A stretch of DNA of 64,000 nucleotides from Methylobacter tundripaludum (GCF_002934365.1 NZ_PTIY01000006.1:62001-126000); one strand, 5' to 3'. Counted from the first letter of the stretch, positions 10,022 through 20,493 are shown. The notes: generated by a model from the sequence alone, not told the origin. Made by a program: numbers and translations.

Positions 10022-11220
10022 TACTTTATATTGCCCATGACGTTTTTCGCCCAGTTGATACTGTGAATATAAGTGTCGCCGATGATGGCTTGGTCGACAT
10101 CCTTAAATGCTATTGATGAAATATCCCAACGTTCGTAACTGATAACGCAATCAAGCGCTTCCCCGCCCAGTCCTTCTTTGTGCAATATGGCGGAGACAAT
10201 CTCATCGGCCAAAGGCAGTTGATTAAGCGCTTCATCCAAAGGCACATCCAGCAAGCTGTCCAGGTTGGATAAGATGCCGATCAGAAAAAAATCACCTGAT
10301 TTATTGCCCGTCAGGCCCGCCAGTTCCTCGCACATTTTGCCGCGTATCAAGGCGTTTTGCATAACCGCTTCCGGCTTGCTGGATAAGGATGCCAGCATCA
10401 ATATATTTATCCAGCGTCTCATTTCCTTGAGTCCCAGATAAGAAATGGCATGGCCGATGGATGAAATTTTATTGGGCAGGGCGAAAAACGCGGAATTGAT
10501 GTAATGCAGCAACTTATAGCTAAGCCCGACATCCAGGGAGATTATCTTGGTCATGTCTTCAAATTCGACATCCGGGTTGTTGGCTGTGTTTAACAATTGA
10601 ATGGCTGTCGCTTGATTAACGCTCATGCGCTTGCCGGAAACCGTATTGGGCTTGTTGAAAAAGAAGCCCTGGAAATAATCGCAGCCCAGTTCAACGAGGT
10701 ATCGGTACTCGGCGTATGTCTCTACTTTTTCCGCCAGCAATTGTACGTTGTAAGGTTTCAGCCGATTGATCAGCTCGCGCGTTTTTAACTCGCCCATTTC
10801 CAGAATATCCAGCTTGATAATGTCGGCAAATTCGACCAGCGGCGTCCACATCTCGGAGAAAACGAAGTCGTCCAGCGCAATGATATAGCCCAATTCCGAC
10901 AACTCTTTTAAGTTGGCGATAATTCTTGAATCGATTTCAACATTTTCCAGTACTTCAATGACTATTCTATCCTTAGGCAGGTGCAAAGGCGTTTTGTCCA
11001 GGATGTTCTGAGTCGTAAAGTTAATGAAGGCTTTATGAGGCCCCACTATGGTATTGAGGCCAAGCTCTAAAATCGTGTCGGTAATAACCTGCTGGGTCGC
11101 TTTGGCGGCGTCGTCCTTATAATTCAGGTTAAAGTCATTGCCTCTAAAAAGGAGCTCATAGGCGCAAACATTCAGCTTTTGATCGAAAATCTGTTGCCGC
11201 CCAATTATTATGTCTGCCAT
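10021..11220 (-). CDS. EAL-HDOD signalling protein (YuxH-like)
   Basis: A 399-residue protein. Residues about 1-200 form an EAL-like domain that is degenerate: the start motif reads YELLFRG rather than EAL, while an ALDDF stretch and a VETYAEY stretch remain. Residues about 200-395 are an HDOD domain (NPDVEFEDMTKIISLDVGLSYKLLHYINSA). This is the YuxH/CdgJ architecture; members usually do not hydrolyse c-di-GMP and act as protein-interaction regulators of motility. No close partner gene. The stop codon is touched by a 91-bp inverted-repeat element, which may have supplied the last base. Confidence 0.92.
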   Translation of the reverse strand: MADIIIGRQQIFDQKLNVCAYELLFRGNDFNLNYKDDAAKATQQVITDTILELGLNTIVGPHKAFINFTTQNILDKTPLHLPKDRIVIEVLENVEIDSRIIANLKELSELGYIIALDDFVFSEMWTPLVEFADIIKLDILEMGELKTRELINRLKPYNVQLLAEKVETYAEYRYLVELGCDYFQGFFFNKPNTVSGKRMSVNQATAIQLLNTANNPDVEFEDMTKIISLDVGLSYKLLHYINSAFFALPNKISSIGHAISYLGLKEMRRWINILMLASLSSKPEAVMQNALIRGKMCEELAGLTGNKSGDFFLIGILSNLDSLLDVPLDEALNQLPLADEIVSAILHKEGLGGEALDCVISYERWDISSIAFKDVDQAIIGDTYIHSINWAKNVMGNIK

Positions 11221-11470
11221 TTAAATTGTTTAAAGGATTAAATTAAAAAACAGGATGGAGCTTGCGCCCTATTCCAATAAGTTGTACCGGTTTCAATCGT
11301 CAAATCTACAGAACATCGCGAAATGCAAGGAAAGGCCTATTTTTTATAATGCGCTTTAGAGCGGAACAGGATCAGGTCGTTTTGCAACGCAATACCTGCT
11401 TTTTGTATACCGTTTCAATGGCCTCCAACCTCCGCCAAAGCTTCGTTATGACTTCTTGCCTTTTCACGCA

Positions 11471-11713
11471 TCAAAACTCCTCCCAACCGCCTCCATCCTC
11501 ATAGAAGCCTTCCCACTCATCATCATTCTCCTCGGTAACCGGCTTGGTCACTGTTGCTATCGGACGTTTCCAGACCGTATGAACGAACAAAAAAACTGTC
11601 TCTTTGGGTAATAAAAGACCACCCAGACATCGGCAATAATCCGGCGTATCGGGAAATGAAACTATTGTTACTTTGGGCAGGGAGGCTGCATAAAAAGCGT
11701 CGTTTAAAATCAT
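11471..11713 (-). CDS. Small protein with chemoreceptor-like C-terminal tail
   Basis: An 80-residue protein with no known domain. The first half is hydrophobic-rich without a clear membrane helix and contains a CRC pair. The tail reads KPVTEENDDEWEGF then GGGWEEF, which repeats the kind of acidic linker and WEEF/WETF ending found on both chemoreceptors in this window (ending DDSEWEEF and SDEWETF). AGAGGTGA sits at ideal distance before the ATG, so translation is likely. It begins 25 bp after the HD-GYP gene and is probably co-transcribed. It could be a receptor remnant or a small protein that recruits CheR/CheB. Function unknown. Confidence 0.6.
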   Translation of the reverse strand: MILNDAFYAASLPKVTIVSFPDTPDYCRCLGGLLLPKETVFLFVHTVWKRPIATVTKPVTEENDDEWEGFYEDGGGWEEF

Positions 11714-11738
11714 TGCATCACCTCTAATTTGAAATGGG

Positions 11739-12944
11739 TTACTGCTTGGGTTTTATCGCTTCGTCTTGACTCTGCCTCCGGTGCATCCCGATCAACTCAA
11801 GCATCGGGTCGTCTTTTGCCAGCGTCTTGATAATGCCTATTTTCTCGGTCGCGGGGTCCGCCAGATCAAGAAGGCGGGCTTCCGGCAGCAACTGTTTTTG
11901 GGTATCGGCGACAATGCGCAATACCGGGCGTAACGGCTCTTGCGGATGGGTATCGGCAACCACGCCAACCTCTCCGGTATTAAGTTCGACCACACAATCC
12001 AGCGGATAAATACCGATCATCCTGATGAATTTTTCCACCAAATGCGCATCAAATCCCGATTTCACCGATCGATACAGATGCCTCAATGCTTCGGTCGGCG
12101 ATAGCGTTTCTGCGTAAAGACGCTCCCGCGTTAACGCTTCATACACGGAAGCGAGCGTTACCATACGCGTTAGCAGGCTAATTTCTTTGTCTTGCAATTT
12201 TTTCGGGTAGCCATTGCCGTCCATTCGTTCATGATGGGAATGAACGATTTTTAGCACATCCACTGGGATGCCGGGCGTTTGGGTCAATACCGTCAAACCA
12301 TATTCGGTATGTTTTTCCATGATCTTGCGTTCGGCGGTTGTCAACGGCTGTTCTTTTAATAAAATTCTGTTTGGAATCATCACCATACCGATGTCATGCA
12401 ACAGCGCGCCAAAACCCAGCGTATACATTTTGTCTTTCGGAATACCTATATGCTTGCCGAAAGCCAACGCCAAGATACAAACATTGACCGATTTGCGCGC
12501 CAAGCCATCGTTTTTATCTTTAAGCCGCGTCAGACCGATCATAGCCTGGCTGTCTTTTACAATGTTGACGGTCAACTCTTCGACTATTCCCCTGATCTTG
12601 GGATTATCGATACTGCGCCCCAGCCTGACATCATTTAAAACTCCGGTTAATATTGTTTGGCTTTCATCGTAGACTTTTTTACACGAATTATTTTCAGGGC
12701 TTGTGTCAGATGGCTCGTCTTTGCGCGGCTCGATTATTGTCCTAGCTTCCGATCGGCTAATGACGTCAACACCTTTTTGGGTGTCGATATAAACCGACTC
12801 GCAATACTCCTGTAATATGTTTATTTCCTTGTCTAAGTTAATCAGGAATTTCCGGCGAAAAATGGGTATATCGACCCATTTCCGGTCTGTTCCGCAAATG
12901 AACATACCTTTTTGCAGTTGTTTTACATTAATTTTTTTAATCAT
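11739..12944 (-). CDS. DUF3391 and HD-GYP domain phosphodiesterase
   Basis: A 401-residue soluble protein. Residues 1-90 match the DUF3391 module (INVKQLQKGMFICG, VYIDTQKG) that precedes many HD-GYP domains. Residues about 130-310 are HD-GYP with HDIGM, HSHHERMDGNGYPKKL. The motif has Met where Lys usually follows HDIG, as in several family members. Residues 320-401 form a small beta-rich tail. It likely degrades c-di-GMP. The 80-residue gene follows closely on the same strand. The ATG start matches the conserved N-terminus. Confidence 0.92.
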   Translation of the reverse strand: MIKKINVKQLQKGMFICGTDRKWVDIPIFRRKFLINLDKEINILQEYCESVYIDTQKGVDVISRSEARTIIEPRKDEPSDTSPENNSCKKVYDESQTILTGVLNDVRLGRSIDNPKIRGIVEELTVNIVKDSQAMIGLTRLKDKNDGLARKSVNVCILALAFGKHIGIPKDKMYTLGFGALLHDIGMVMIPNRILLKEQPLTTAERKIMEKHTEYGLTVLTQTPGIPVDVLKIVHSHHERMDGNGYPKKLQDKEISLLTRMVTLASVYEALTRERLYAETLSPTEALRHLYRSVKSGFDAHLVEKFIRMIGIYPLDCVVELNTGEVGVVADTHPQEPLRPVLRIVADTQKQLLPEARLLDLADPATEKIGIIKTLAKDDPMLELIGMHRRQSQDEAIKPKQ

Positions 12945-13793
12945 TTTTATACAACATAAAATACTGTTTATCTATCTATGCGATACCCAATAGTTCCATC
13001 ACGCAATACTATATTTATATAGCGTTTTAAAACCCTGTCCTTTAACTCATTTCCTATTGCCGATAGTATTCCGTGTTATTTTTTTCGCCGCCTCAAATAA
13101 CCGGGCTCATGCCGCGCAAGCCCTATTTAATTCGCCGTCCGGTAAGGTGAGTCTAAAAAACGGGCGATCTGTGGCCGTCATGATGGCTTTCGGAAACGGC
13201 GAACGCCTTCGCGGCCGGATAGAAACAACACTTCTGTTGCGGAATCCGTGCTTGTGTTTTCTGATCGCGCCCGTATCCGGGCTCAAGGGTGTTGTACTGG
13301 GAGAAAAGCGGCTTTTGTTTGCCGCAAAAACGCGGGTGAAGGCCCGATTGCCTGACCGAAAACGGATAATTCCGGTATCGATTAGCGAGCGGTTCAACCT
13401 AATTGAATTGAATCTTAGCAGCGCGACGACTCAAGCGTCGGCGTTTATCTCTGCCAGTCGATAAAACAGGATCGTATCAAATATTTTTACGAATAAGCGC
13501 TTCCGTAAAAATATCCGCACAACTCATAGAGAGTAGAACAACACCCGAGATACCGTCCCATTGGTACTTTATTGCATCCTTGCGCCGTTGGTGTGACGTC
13601 GGCTCCGTTCTCAGCCTTACCGGCCTAAAAACTGGGGCAATTATATGAAATATTTTTAGAAAAGCAAGCCGATCTGCGGCGTTGCGCGACAAACAGCCGG
13701 CCGTTTCAGTGCCGCCGGGAATCATAGTAAGGTGCAAAGCGACTTTTATCGTCAACGCATTTGTCGCCTTACACACATTACAGCAAAGAGGGA
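12945..13793. other. Long intergenic region, no supported gene
   Basis: About 850 bp without a gene I can support. Open frames of 96-135 codons occur on both strands (13057-13464 plus, 13107-13397 minus, 13477-13776 minus) but show no domain, no signal peptide and no convincing ribosome binding site, and two overlap antisense. The upstream edge should hold the promoter of the DUF3391-HD-GYP gene. It may be decayed coding sequence. Confidence 0.4.
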
Positions 13794-14018
13794 TTATTTT
13801 GAGTCGACCTGCTTGCCGTCTTCGATCATCCGGTTTCCGCGCTCAATTTTGGCTTTGCCTTGCTCAACCATGATTGCGCCTTGTTCCAATTGCGTATTGC
13901 CTTCGCTAACCAGTTTTTTTCCGCGCTCAACCATTTGATCGCCGAGTGTTGGGGCGCTTGAGCATCCCGCCAGTAAGGCGATGGTTGTTGCTGTCAATAT
14001 GATGTTAAATTTTTTCAT
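13794..14018 (-). CDS. Small outer-membrane-type lipoprotein with repeats
   Basis: A 74-residue protein. A signal peptide with lipobox LLAGC predicts lipidation at Cys19. The mature part is built from about 10-residue repeats (MVERGKKLV, QLEQGAIMVEQGKAKIERGNRMIEDGK), which should form a continuous amphipathic helix, as in Lpp-like small lipoproteins. GGAAC precedes the ATG. It is a single gene. Similar short repeat lipoproteins occur in other gammaproteobacteria; the role is not known, perhaps envelope spacing. Confidence 0.8.
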   Translation of the reverse strand: MKKFNIILTATTIALLAGCSSAPTLGDQMVERGKKLVSEGNTQLEQGAIMVEQGKAKIERGNRMIEDGKQVDSK

Positions 14019-14138
14019 GGCTGTTCCATTTAGTTATATCAATTGACAGTTATTGTACAGTTAAAAATGTAATTGGTCGCAAAGACATTCAAATCACCGG
14101 ATATGAAACTTAATGATTTCAACAACACGGGAAAGGCC

Positions 14139-14323
14139 TTACGCCAGAGCCGGCTTTTCCGTTGTATTGCCTTGATGATCGGCTAAATCCGGCTTGGTTG
14201 CATGCTCCAGCAGCAATTTAAGAGGGCTTCCCTGCCGAACAACGACGCCATCATCAATGCGGTTTGGCCTGCCCGGTTTTGATGATTGACACCGCATGGG
14301 GCGTGTTCCAACAGCCAGTAACC
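14139..14323 (-). pseudogene. Ankyrin-repeat gene fragment
   Basis: Translating the minus strand gives LLEHAPCGVNHQNRAGQTALMMASLFGREALL, and one frame over LKLLLEHATKPDLADHQGNT before a TAA at 14139-14141. Joined, these are two consecutive ankyrin repeats broken by a single-base frameshift. No start or upstream part is present: 14324-14470 does not continue the homology. It is a remnant of an ankyrin-repeat protein. Confidence 0.7.
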
Positions 14324-14479
14324 AAAGCCCAATCCGCTGGGAGCGGATCGGGCCGCCAAAGGCGCACTAAGTGCGAGCGCCGGGAAGGCGCGACAAACGG
14401 GAGAAATACCATCCGTGCATAAACATTAGTGAGTGGTTACGGTTTTTTGAGAGGCGGATTATTGCAACCCCGGTAATCG

Positions 14480-15733
14480 TCAAAAACTGATATTCCCCTG
14501 CACCCAGATTTTCTGGGTATCGGTGCCGAATTGATCCGCATCGTAATAAGCGTATTTCGCCAGCACCGAATAATGCTTACCGAATTTCTTCAGCGCCTGG
14601 ACATCCCATTCCTTGCCGTAATGAAGCTGGCCGGTGTCATCGGAAAAATCATGATAAACCCCGGTTAATACGACGTTGCCGCGATCCAGCGTGGTCAATA
14701 CGGTGCCGAAGACATCGCGGATACCGTCAGCAGGCGTAGCCAGGAATAAGTCCGCCCAGCCCTGGAAGGCATGATTGGTGCCCAACGGCGTATCAAAGGT
14801 TTTATTGAGCCCCTTGCCGTCAAGCTGCTCCATCGCCCCCTGGAAGGTAAAGTTGTAGGCGGTAAAGCCGCTCATCAGGTTGATGCGGTCCGCTTCATAT
14901 TTGGTCGCGCCGTGTCCGTAATCAATCTGGCGGCCCCATTCGGCGGTATAAACCAGGCCGTAGTTGTCGCCGAGCTTATAAGCATCCCCAGGCTTTTGAA
15001 AATTGCTCATCCGCAAACCGTAAGTTTGGCTGGATTTTTCATAATTTTCCCGCTCGGTATAATCCAACAAGTAGGCGTAACCGACCAAGTTGCCGTAATC
15101 GCCGACTTTATAATTGACGTTCAGGATCGGCGCTTCGATGTTTTCGGTCGTGGACGTAAACGTTTGCACATTGCCGATATAACCGGCGTTAACGGTTAGG
15201 CCGAACAGCTGCTGGTTGTTGTGGGTAAGCAGTACCGAATCGAAGGTTGTTTCCATTTGCCGCCAGCCGACGTTGCCGATAAAACGGTCGTCATCCAACT
15301 TGATGCGTTGCCGTCCGCCCTTAATGACCGTGTCGGGGATGCCTGCATAGCTGAGCCATAGTTGATTCACTTCGCTTTGTTGAGGGTCTGCAACCGTCGA
15401 ATAAGCGGTATTGTTGTTGCGCGTACTGTTGAAATCCTCCTGCATCGCAAGGTTGCCTTCGTATTCTGCGTAGCCTTGCAGGCCGTGAAATACCGGCGAC
15501 AACAAACCCGCCCGCAAGCGGGCGGTGTTGGCGTTGGCGGTTCTTTGCGCGCCCCGGTCCTGATCGACGTTTTCGTAACGGTAGTTCAGGTCGACCTTGA
15601 CCGCGCCGTTTTTGCCGTAATGATAGAAGTTAAGCGCGTCTTCGACTTGCTGGGTAACGTCGGCCAAGGCCGAGCCACTGATCACGGAAAGCGCCAGCAA
15701 AGAAGCGGGGAGTTTGGTTTTTTTCTTCGGCAT
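14480..15733 (-). CDS. Outer-membrane porin, alginate-export/OprD-like barrel
   Basis: A 417-residue protein with a Sec signal peptide (LLALSVISGSALA) and alternating beta-barrel sequence to the end, finishing in an aromatic strand (IWVQGNISF). GGRQRIKLDDDRFIGNVGWRQ resembles the alginate-export porin family. A strong ribosome binding site (CAGGAGG) precedes the ATG. It lies downstream of nrtCD on the same strand with about 290 bp between them, so it may be separately expressed. The position suggests outer-membrane uptake of nitrate or another anion; this is inference. Confidence 0.85.
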   Translation of the reverse strand: MPKKKTKLPASLLALSVISGSALADVTQQVEDALNFYHYGKNGAVKVDLNYRYENVDQDRGAQRTANANTARLRAGLLSPVFHGLQGYAEYEGNLAMQEDFNSTRNNNTAYSTVADPQQSEVNQLWLSYAGIPDTVIKGGRQRIKLDDDRFIGNVGWRQMETTFDSVLLTHNNQQLFGLTVNAGYIGNVQTFTSTTENIEAPILNVNYKVGDYGNLVGYAYLLDYTERENYEKSSQTYGLRMSNFQKPGDAYKLGDNYGLVYTAEWGRQIDYGHGATKYEADRINLMSGFTAYNFTFQGAMEQLDGKGLNKTFDTPLGTNHAFQGWADLFLATPADGIRDVFGTVLTTLDRGNVVLTGVYHDFSDDTGQLHYGKEWDVQALKKFGKHYSVLAKYAYYDADQFGTDTQKIWVQGNISF

Positions 15734-15788
15734 AAAGCCTCCTGATGGATTGATTTAAAATGATAACTCAGCGTAATGGATTGATTCA

Positions 15789-16020
15789 CCGCGAAGGCAC
15801 GAAGAAATAACATGTGAGATTTCATGTTGAGCTTGATTCCCAAGCTTCATAGACCGTGAAAGTATTAAGAACGTGGAGTACAAGCCTAGGTTTGTACTCC
15901 AGTACTCAATTGAAAATCGATAAGTTAAAAACAATAAAACCGGTTTTTACAATACTTTCACTGTCCCTTCAGCTTGGTAAGCCGCAAACTTCGTGCTCTT
16001 CGTGTCCTCTGTGGTAAATA
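15789..16020. repeat. Long nested inverted repeat between nrtCD and porin
   Basis: The arms pair in nested order: a CACCGCGAAGGCACGAAG-type left end with a CTTCGTG...CTCTGTGGT right end; CCAAGCTT with AGCTTGG; GTGAAAGTATT with AATACTTTCAC; and a central hairpin GGAGTACAA / TTTGTACTCC. The outer ends belong to the CACGAAG palindrome family seen elsewhere in the window. It could act as a terminator or mRNA-stabilising structure within the operon. Confidence 0.65.
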
Positions 16021-16026
16021 ATTTTT

Positions 16027-17766
16027 CTAATGCGTATGGTCGCACTCGGTCAGGAAGCTCAAGATGCTCTCCCGGTATTTGTAGTAATCGGGATGTTCCA
16101 GCAGGGCTTTGCGGCTACGCGGCCTGGGTAAATCGATGTCCTGGATTTTGCCGATTTTGGCGTGCGGGCCGTTGGTCATCATCACCACCCGGTCCGCCAG
16201 CAGGATGGCTTCATCGACATCATGGGTGACTACAATCGCGGTGACGTGGGTTCTTTCCCAGACTTCCATCAACACTTCCTGCAATTCCCAGCGGGTCAAA
16301 GAATCCAGCATGCCGAACGGCTCGTCCAATAGCAGCAATTTGGGCGACAAAGCAAAGGCGCGAGCGATACCGACCCGCTGCCGCATGCCGTTGGACATGT
16401 CTGCGGCTTTCTTGTACAGGGCGTCGCCCAAACCGACGCGGGTCAGATAGTATTCGGCGATGTCGTCGCGTTCCGACTTGGCGGCATGGGGGTAGACCTT
16501 ATCAACGCCCAACATCACGTTTTCAAACGCGGTCAGCCACGGAAACAGGCTGGGCGCCTGAAACACCACGCCGCGATCGGGTCCCGCGCCGTCGATTTCC
16601 TTGTTGTCCAGGATGATGACGCCTTCGGATATGCTGTTCAGCCCGGCTGTCATCGATAACACGGTGGACTTGCCGCAGCCGGAATGGCCGATGATCGAGA
16701 TGAATTCGCCTTTTTTCATTTTCAGGTCGAAGCCCTCCACGACTTTGACCGAGCCGTTGCCGTCGGGTGTCGGGTAAATTTTGGACAGCTGCGAAAACTC
16801 CAGGTAACGCGGGCGGACAATATCGTCATGCCCGGATGCCAAGACCGGGGAGACGCGATCCCATTCGGTGTTGGTGTTGGGTTTGATTTTGGGCAGGACG
16901 ATTTTATCAACGGCGGAGCCCAGGTTTTTTTCCATGCCGATGTCCATCAAATAACGGGTGATTTCGGCGCGTAAGCGTTTAAATTCGGCGTTATGGTTTA
17001 ACGCGGTTCGGTCTCGGGGACGCTCGATATTGACAGGAAAATCCGGGCCGAAGGTTGCATCGGGCCCGGGATTAAGCGGGATAACCCGGTCCGCCATGTA
17101 GATGGCTTCATCGACGTCGTTGGTGATCAGGATCACGGTTTTCTTCTCCTGCGCCCAGATTTGCAAAATCTCATCCTGCAAGTTGCCGCGCGTCAACGCA
17201 TCCAGCGCGCTGAGCGGTTCGTCGAGCAGCAAGATGTCGGGGCCGGCGGCCAAGGCGCGGGCGACATTGACCCGTTGCCGCATGCCGCCGGACAGTTCGG
17301 CGGGTTTTTTATCCATCGCCGCGCCGAGATTAACCATCCTGACGTATTTTTCGGTATGCGCCCGGCGTTGCTCGGCAGGCCAGTGCTTGAAAATCTGATC
17401 GACCGCCAGCGCGACGTTTTCAAACACCGTCAGCCACGGCATCAGCGAATAGTTCTGGAACACCACGCCGCGATCCGGCCCCGGCGCGGTGATCGGCGCT
17501 CCCTGTTTCAGCACCTCGCCGCTGTCGGCCTGGATCAAGCCGGCAATGGTTGAAATCAGCGTGGTTTTGCCGCTGCCGGAAAAGCCGACAATGGCAACGA
17601 ATTCGCCTTCTTTAATACTCAGGTTGATGTTGTTGAGGATCGATGTCGCGCCGTAGCTTTTGCAGACAGACTTTAATTCCAGCAAAGGCAGTTGGGCGTC
17701 ATTCGATGGCGCAAGCGGCTTGTTCTGCATACGCTTATTTACAATGTTAAGATTTACGACGGACAT
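16027..17766 (-). CDS. Nitrate ABC transporter, fused double ATPase
   Basis: A 579-residue protein made of two ABC ATPase domains. The N-half has Walker [10 protein letters not shown], signature LSGGMRQR and Walker B ILLLDEP. The C-half has GHSGCGKST, signature MSNGMRQR and LLLLDEP. Both match the NrtC/NrtD ATPases of nitrate, nitrite or cyanate importers. In cyanobacteria these are separate proteins and NrtC carries an NrtA-like sensor; here that sensor is absent and the ATPases are fused. A linker of about 60 residues joins the halves. It lies 14 bp after nrtB. CAGGAGC precedes the ATG. Confidence 0.92.
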   Translation of the reverse strand: MSVVNLNIVNKRMQNKPLAPSNDAQLPLLELKSVCKSYGATSILNNINLSIKEGEFVAIVGFSGSGKTTLISTIAGLIQADSGEVLKQGAPITAPGPDRGVVFQNYSLMPWLTVFENVALAVDQIFKHWPAEQRRAHTEKYVRMVNLGAAMDKKPAELSGGMRQRVNVARALAAGPDILLLDEPLSALDALTRGNLQDEILQIWAQEKKTVILITNDVDEAIYMADRVIPLNPGPDATFGPDFPVNIERPRDRTALNHNAEFKRLRAEITRYLMDIGMEKNLGSAVDKIVLPKIKPNTNTEWDRVSPVLASGHDDIVRPRYLEFSQLSKIYPTPDGNGSVKVVEGFDLKMKKGEFISIIGHSGCGKSTVLSMTAGLNSISEGVIILDNKEIDGAGPDRGVVFQAPSLFPWLTAFENVMLGVDKVYPHAAKSERDDIAEYYLTRVGLGDALYKKAADMSNGMRQRVGIARAFALSPKLLLLDEPFGMLDSLTRWELQEVLMEVWERTHVTAIVVTHDVDEAILLADRVVMMTNGPHAKIGKIQDIDLPRPRSRKALLEHPDYYKYRESILSFLTECDHTH

Positions 17767-17780
17767 CTTCGGCTCCTGAT

Positions 17781-18797
17781 TTAAAGTGCTCTACCGAAAG
17801 AGAATAGGTTTTGTAAGGACTGCATGATGCGGTCCAACGCAAAGCCGATCAGCCCAATAGTAAAGACCGCGACCATGATCCGGCCCAACGAATTGGAACT
17901 GCCGTTCTGGAATTCATCCCAAACGAATTTGCCCAGCCCCGGATTTTGCGCGAGCATTTCCGCAGCGATCAGCACCATCCAACCCACGCCCAGCGACAGA
18001 CGCATGCCGGTGAAGATATAGGGCAACGCGGACGGCAATACGATTTTCTTGATTTGGGTGCTCCAGCCAAGGCGCAGCACCTTGCCGACATTGATCAGGT
18101 CCTTGTCTATCGATGACACGCCGACCGCGGTATTGATCAGCGTCGGCCACAGCGAGCACAGCGTGACGGTAATCGCGGAAGTCAGGAACGATTTTTCAAA
18201 CCAGGAATCACTGGTAGTAACGTACACGGCGCTGACCACCAGCGTGACGATCGGCAGCCAAGCCAACGGCGATACCGGCTTGAAAATCTGCACCAGCGGG
18301 TTGATCGCGGTGTTGAATACCGGACTCATGCCGCAGAGCAGGCCCAGCGGCACGGCGATCAATGTCGCAATCACAAAGCCTGCAAACACCGTGTAAAGGC
18401 TGGTGAAAATCTTGTCCAGATAAGTGGCCTGGCCGTTATAGGGGCGGACTTTGATTTCGGCAGCAGGATCTTCGGCGTGTTTTTGCTCGTTGCGGGCTTG
18501 CTGGCGTTGGTAATACTCGGCTTCTTTGGCCCGTTCGGCGAAATGGTCGTCCAGCAATCCGGCGGCTTCATGCCACACCGCGACCGGGCCTGGAATCGCG
18601 CCCAGGCTGGTGTTGACCTTCGATGCGGAAAAGCTCCACAGTCCCAGAAAGACCATAAAAGCGAGCATCGGTACGCCCATGACCAGCCACAGTTGGCGGA
18701 TTTGCAGCGAGGGATTTTCTCCGGCGGCTATTTTCGCCAGCGGAACAAACCAAGTGAGGCCGGTTATGTTTAAAAATTTTATCAGTTGCTTATACAT
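17781..18797 (-). CDS. nrtB: Nitrate ABC transporter permease
   Basis: A 338-residue integral membrane protein of the NrtB/SsuC/TauC family with about six to seven hydrophobic segments. The cytoplasmic EAA-type loop ([34 protein letters not shown]) couples to the ATPase. The first 110 residues include a soluble charged stretch (residues about 85-120) typical of the nitrate subgroup. It lies between nrtA (200 bp upstream, with a REP-like repeat in the gap) and the double ATPase (14 bp downstream). AAGG precedes the ATG. Confidence 0.93.
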   Translation of the reverse strand: MYKQLIKFLNITGLTWFVPLAKIAAGENPSLQIRQLWLVMGVPMLAFMVFLGLWSFSASKVNTSLGAIPGPVAVWHEAAGLLDDHFAERAKEAEYYQRQQARNEQKHAEDPAAEIKVRPYNGQATYLDKIFTSLYTVFAGFVIATLIAVPLGLLCGMSPVFNTAINPLVQIFKPVSPLAWLPIVTLVVSAVYVTTSDSWFEKSFLTSAITVTLCSLWPTLINTAVGVSSIDKDLINVGKVLRLGWSTQIKKIVLPSALPYIFTGMRLSLGVGWMVLIAAEMLAQNPGLGKFVWDEFQNGSSNSLGRIMVAVFTIGLIGFALDRIMQSLQNLFSFGRAL

Positions 18798-18903
18798 GGT
18801 CGGTACCTTTAAAAGCAGGTGGAAGGCAAAAAGTTAAAGGTAAAAAAAACGCGTCCTTGCGCCAATTCAACGTCCGGTGTTTCGGTCGGCACTTGCACTT
18901 TTT

Positions 18904-18982
18904 TCGGGCCGGTTTCCAAGCTCTAGCTTGGGAACCGGCGAGCCGCGACGCCGGAGCGTTCTACTGCATTCCTACGCCGGAG
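18904..18982. repeat. REP-like palindromes between nrtA and nrtB
   Basis: GGTTTCCAAGCT and AGCTTGGGAACC form a near-perfect hairpin separated by two bases. It is followed by a pair of GCCGGAGCGT units around TTCTACTGCATTCCTA. The CCAAGCT-AGCTTGG core also occurs around the broken transposase gene at 36265-37130. It lies in an operon gap and may set mRNA stability between nrtA and nrtB. Confidence 0.7.
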
Positions 18983-18997
18983 CGTGGGAACATACTT

Positions 18998-20398
18998 TTA
19001 CTCAACAACCTTGCCTCCGGTCACTTTTTGCTTGCCCTTAAGACCGATAGCAAACTTGCTCAGATAATCATTGGGCTTGGTGGCGTCGAAACTGATGCCG
19101 TCAATAAAGTCAGCACTGGGCGGTTTGATGCCGGTTTCGTTGTCGGCCGGAAAATCGCCTGCTTTCGCCTTGCCTTCGGCGACCAGCGCCTTGGCCGCAG
19201 CCATGTAAATATCGGGGCGATACACTTTCTTGGCGGTTTCCAAATACCAGTCGTCGGGCTTGTATTCGTTGACTTGCCCCCAGCGGCGCATTTGGCTCAA
19301 ATACCATATTGCATCGCTGTAATACGGATAAGTTGCGTTGTGACGGAAGAACACGTTGAAATCGGGCAGGTCGCGTTTGTCGCCTTTTTCATATTCGAAG
19401 GTGCCGGTCATGCTGTTGGCGAGAACTTCGTAATCCGCACCGACATATTGTTTCTGCGACAGCATTTCCACGGCTTCGGGACGGTTTTTGTTGTTTTCCG
19501 CATCCAACCACATGGCGGCGCGGATCAGTGCTTTGACCACTGCTTTGTGGGTGTTCGGGTTTTTGTCGGCCCATTCTTTACTCACGCCGAAGACTTTCTC
19601 CGGGTTGTTCTTCCAGATTTCATAATCGCTGACCACCGGTACGCCGATGCCTTTGAACACCGCCTGTTGGTTCCACGGCTCGCCGACGCAGTACCCGACA
19701 ATCGTGCCTGAATCCATCGTTGCGGGCATTTGCGGGGGCGGTGTTACCGACAGCAGCGCTTCGGCGTCAATCTGACCCGATGTATCCTGAGGCGGCGCAT
19801 AAAATCCAGGTTTGATGCCGCCGGCCGCCAGCCAGTAACGCAATTCGTAGTTATGGGTGGATACCGGGAACACCATGCCCATATTGAAGGGTTTGCCTTC
19901 GCTTTTAAATTTCTCGACAACCGGTTTTAACGCATCGGCTTTGATCGGATGCACGAGTTTGCCGTCTTTGACCGGAATCTGCGGCTTCATTTGTTTCCAA
20001 ATGTCATTCGATACGGTGATGGCATTGCCGTTTAAATCCATGCTGAATGCTGTAATGATGTCCGCTTTAGTGCCAAAACCGATGGTTGAACCAATGGGTT
20101 GCCCTGCCAGCATGTGCGCGCCGTCCAGTTCGCCGCTGACGACGCGGTCCAGCAAGACCTTCCAGTTGGCTTGCGCTTCCAGTTGCACCGAAAGGCCTTC
20201 ATCCTCGAAATAGCCTTTTTCCAGCGCAACCGCCAACGGCGCCATATCGGTCAGTTTGATAAAGCCGAGTTTTAGGCTGTCTTTTTCCAGCTTTTCAGCA
20301 GCACCGGCACAGTTTGCAAAGGACAAGGTTGATATTGCGGTCACGGCAATGAGCGCCATAACCCGTTTTTTGATAGTAAGTCGTCCGGTTTGTTTCAT
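18998..20398 (-). CDS. nrtA: Nitrate ABC transporter substrate-binding protein
   Basis: A 466-residue periplasmic protein with an N-terminal signal peptide ending near [10 protein letters not shown]. The family core shows as [28 protein letters not shown], then [23 protein letters not shown] and a long C-terminal lobe ([13 protein letters not shown]). These mark the NrtA/CmpA group that binds nitrate, nitrite or bicarbonate; nitrate is favoured by the nirBD neighbourhood and NtrC control. It is the first gene of nrtA-nrtB-nrtCD. GAGG precedes the ATG. Transcription should start near 20546 from a sigma-54 promoter and pass an ANTAR-type leader with a terminator. Confidence 0.93.
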   Translation of the reverse strand: MKQTGRLTIKKRVMALIAVTAISTLSFANCAGAAEKLEKDSLKLGFIKLTDMAPLAVALEKGYFEDEGLSVQLEAQANWKVLLDRVVSGELDGAHMLAGQPIGSTIGFGTKADIITAFSMDLNGNAITVSNDIWKQMKPQIPVKDGKLVHPIKADALKPVVEKFKSEGKPFNMGMVFPVSTHNYELRYWLAAGGIKPGFYAPPQDTSGQIDAEALLSVTPPPQMPATMDSGTIVGYCVGEPWNQQAVFKGIGVPVVSDYEIWKNNPEKVFGVSKEWADKNPNTHKAVVKALIRAAMWLDAENNKNRPEAVEMLSQKQYVGADYEVLANSMTGTFEYEKGDKRDLPDFNVFFRHNATYPYYSDAIWYLSQMRRWGQVNEYKPDDWYLETAKKVYRPDIYMAAAKALVAEGKAKAGDFPADNETGIKPPSADFIDGISFDATKPNDYLSKFAIGLKGKQKVTGGKVVE

Positions 20399-20430
20399 AT
20401 TGACCTCAGCAGGTTTGAAAAAATCAGCAA

Positions 20431-20485
20431 AAAAAAGGCGTCACCCGGCTAAATACAGGGTGTATTCATCCGGGTAGACGCCTTT
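20431..20485 (-). terminator. Leader terminator upstream of nrtA
   Basis: Read on the minus strand: AAAGGCGTCTACCCGG pairs with CCGGGTGACGCCTTT, with a further inner stem (AATACA / TGTATT), then a run of eight T. It lies between the two ANTAR-type hairpins and the nrtA start, where an attenuator regulated by antitermination must sit. Confidence 0.93.
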
Positions 20486-20493
20486 GTCTGTTT

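Noticed and set aside
13057-13776. Open frames of 96-135 codons on both strands
   Set aside because: They overlap each other antisense, lack domains and convincing ribosome binding sites, and show no coding-like composition.
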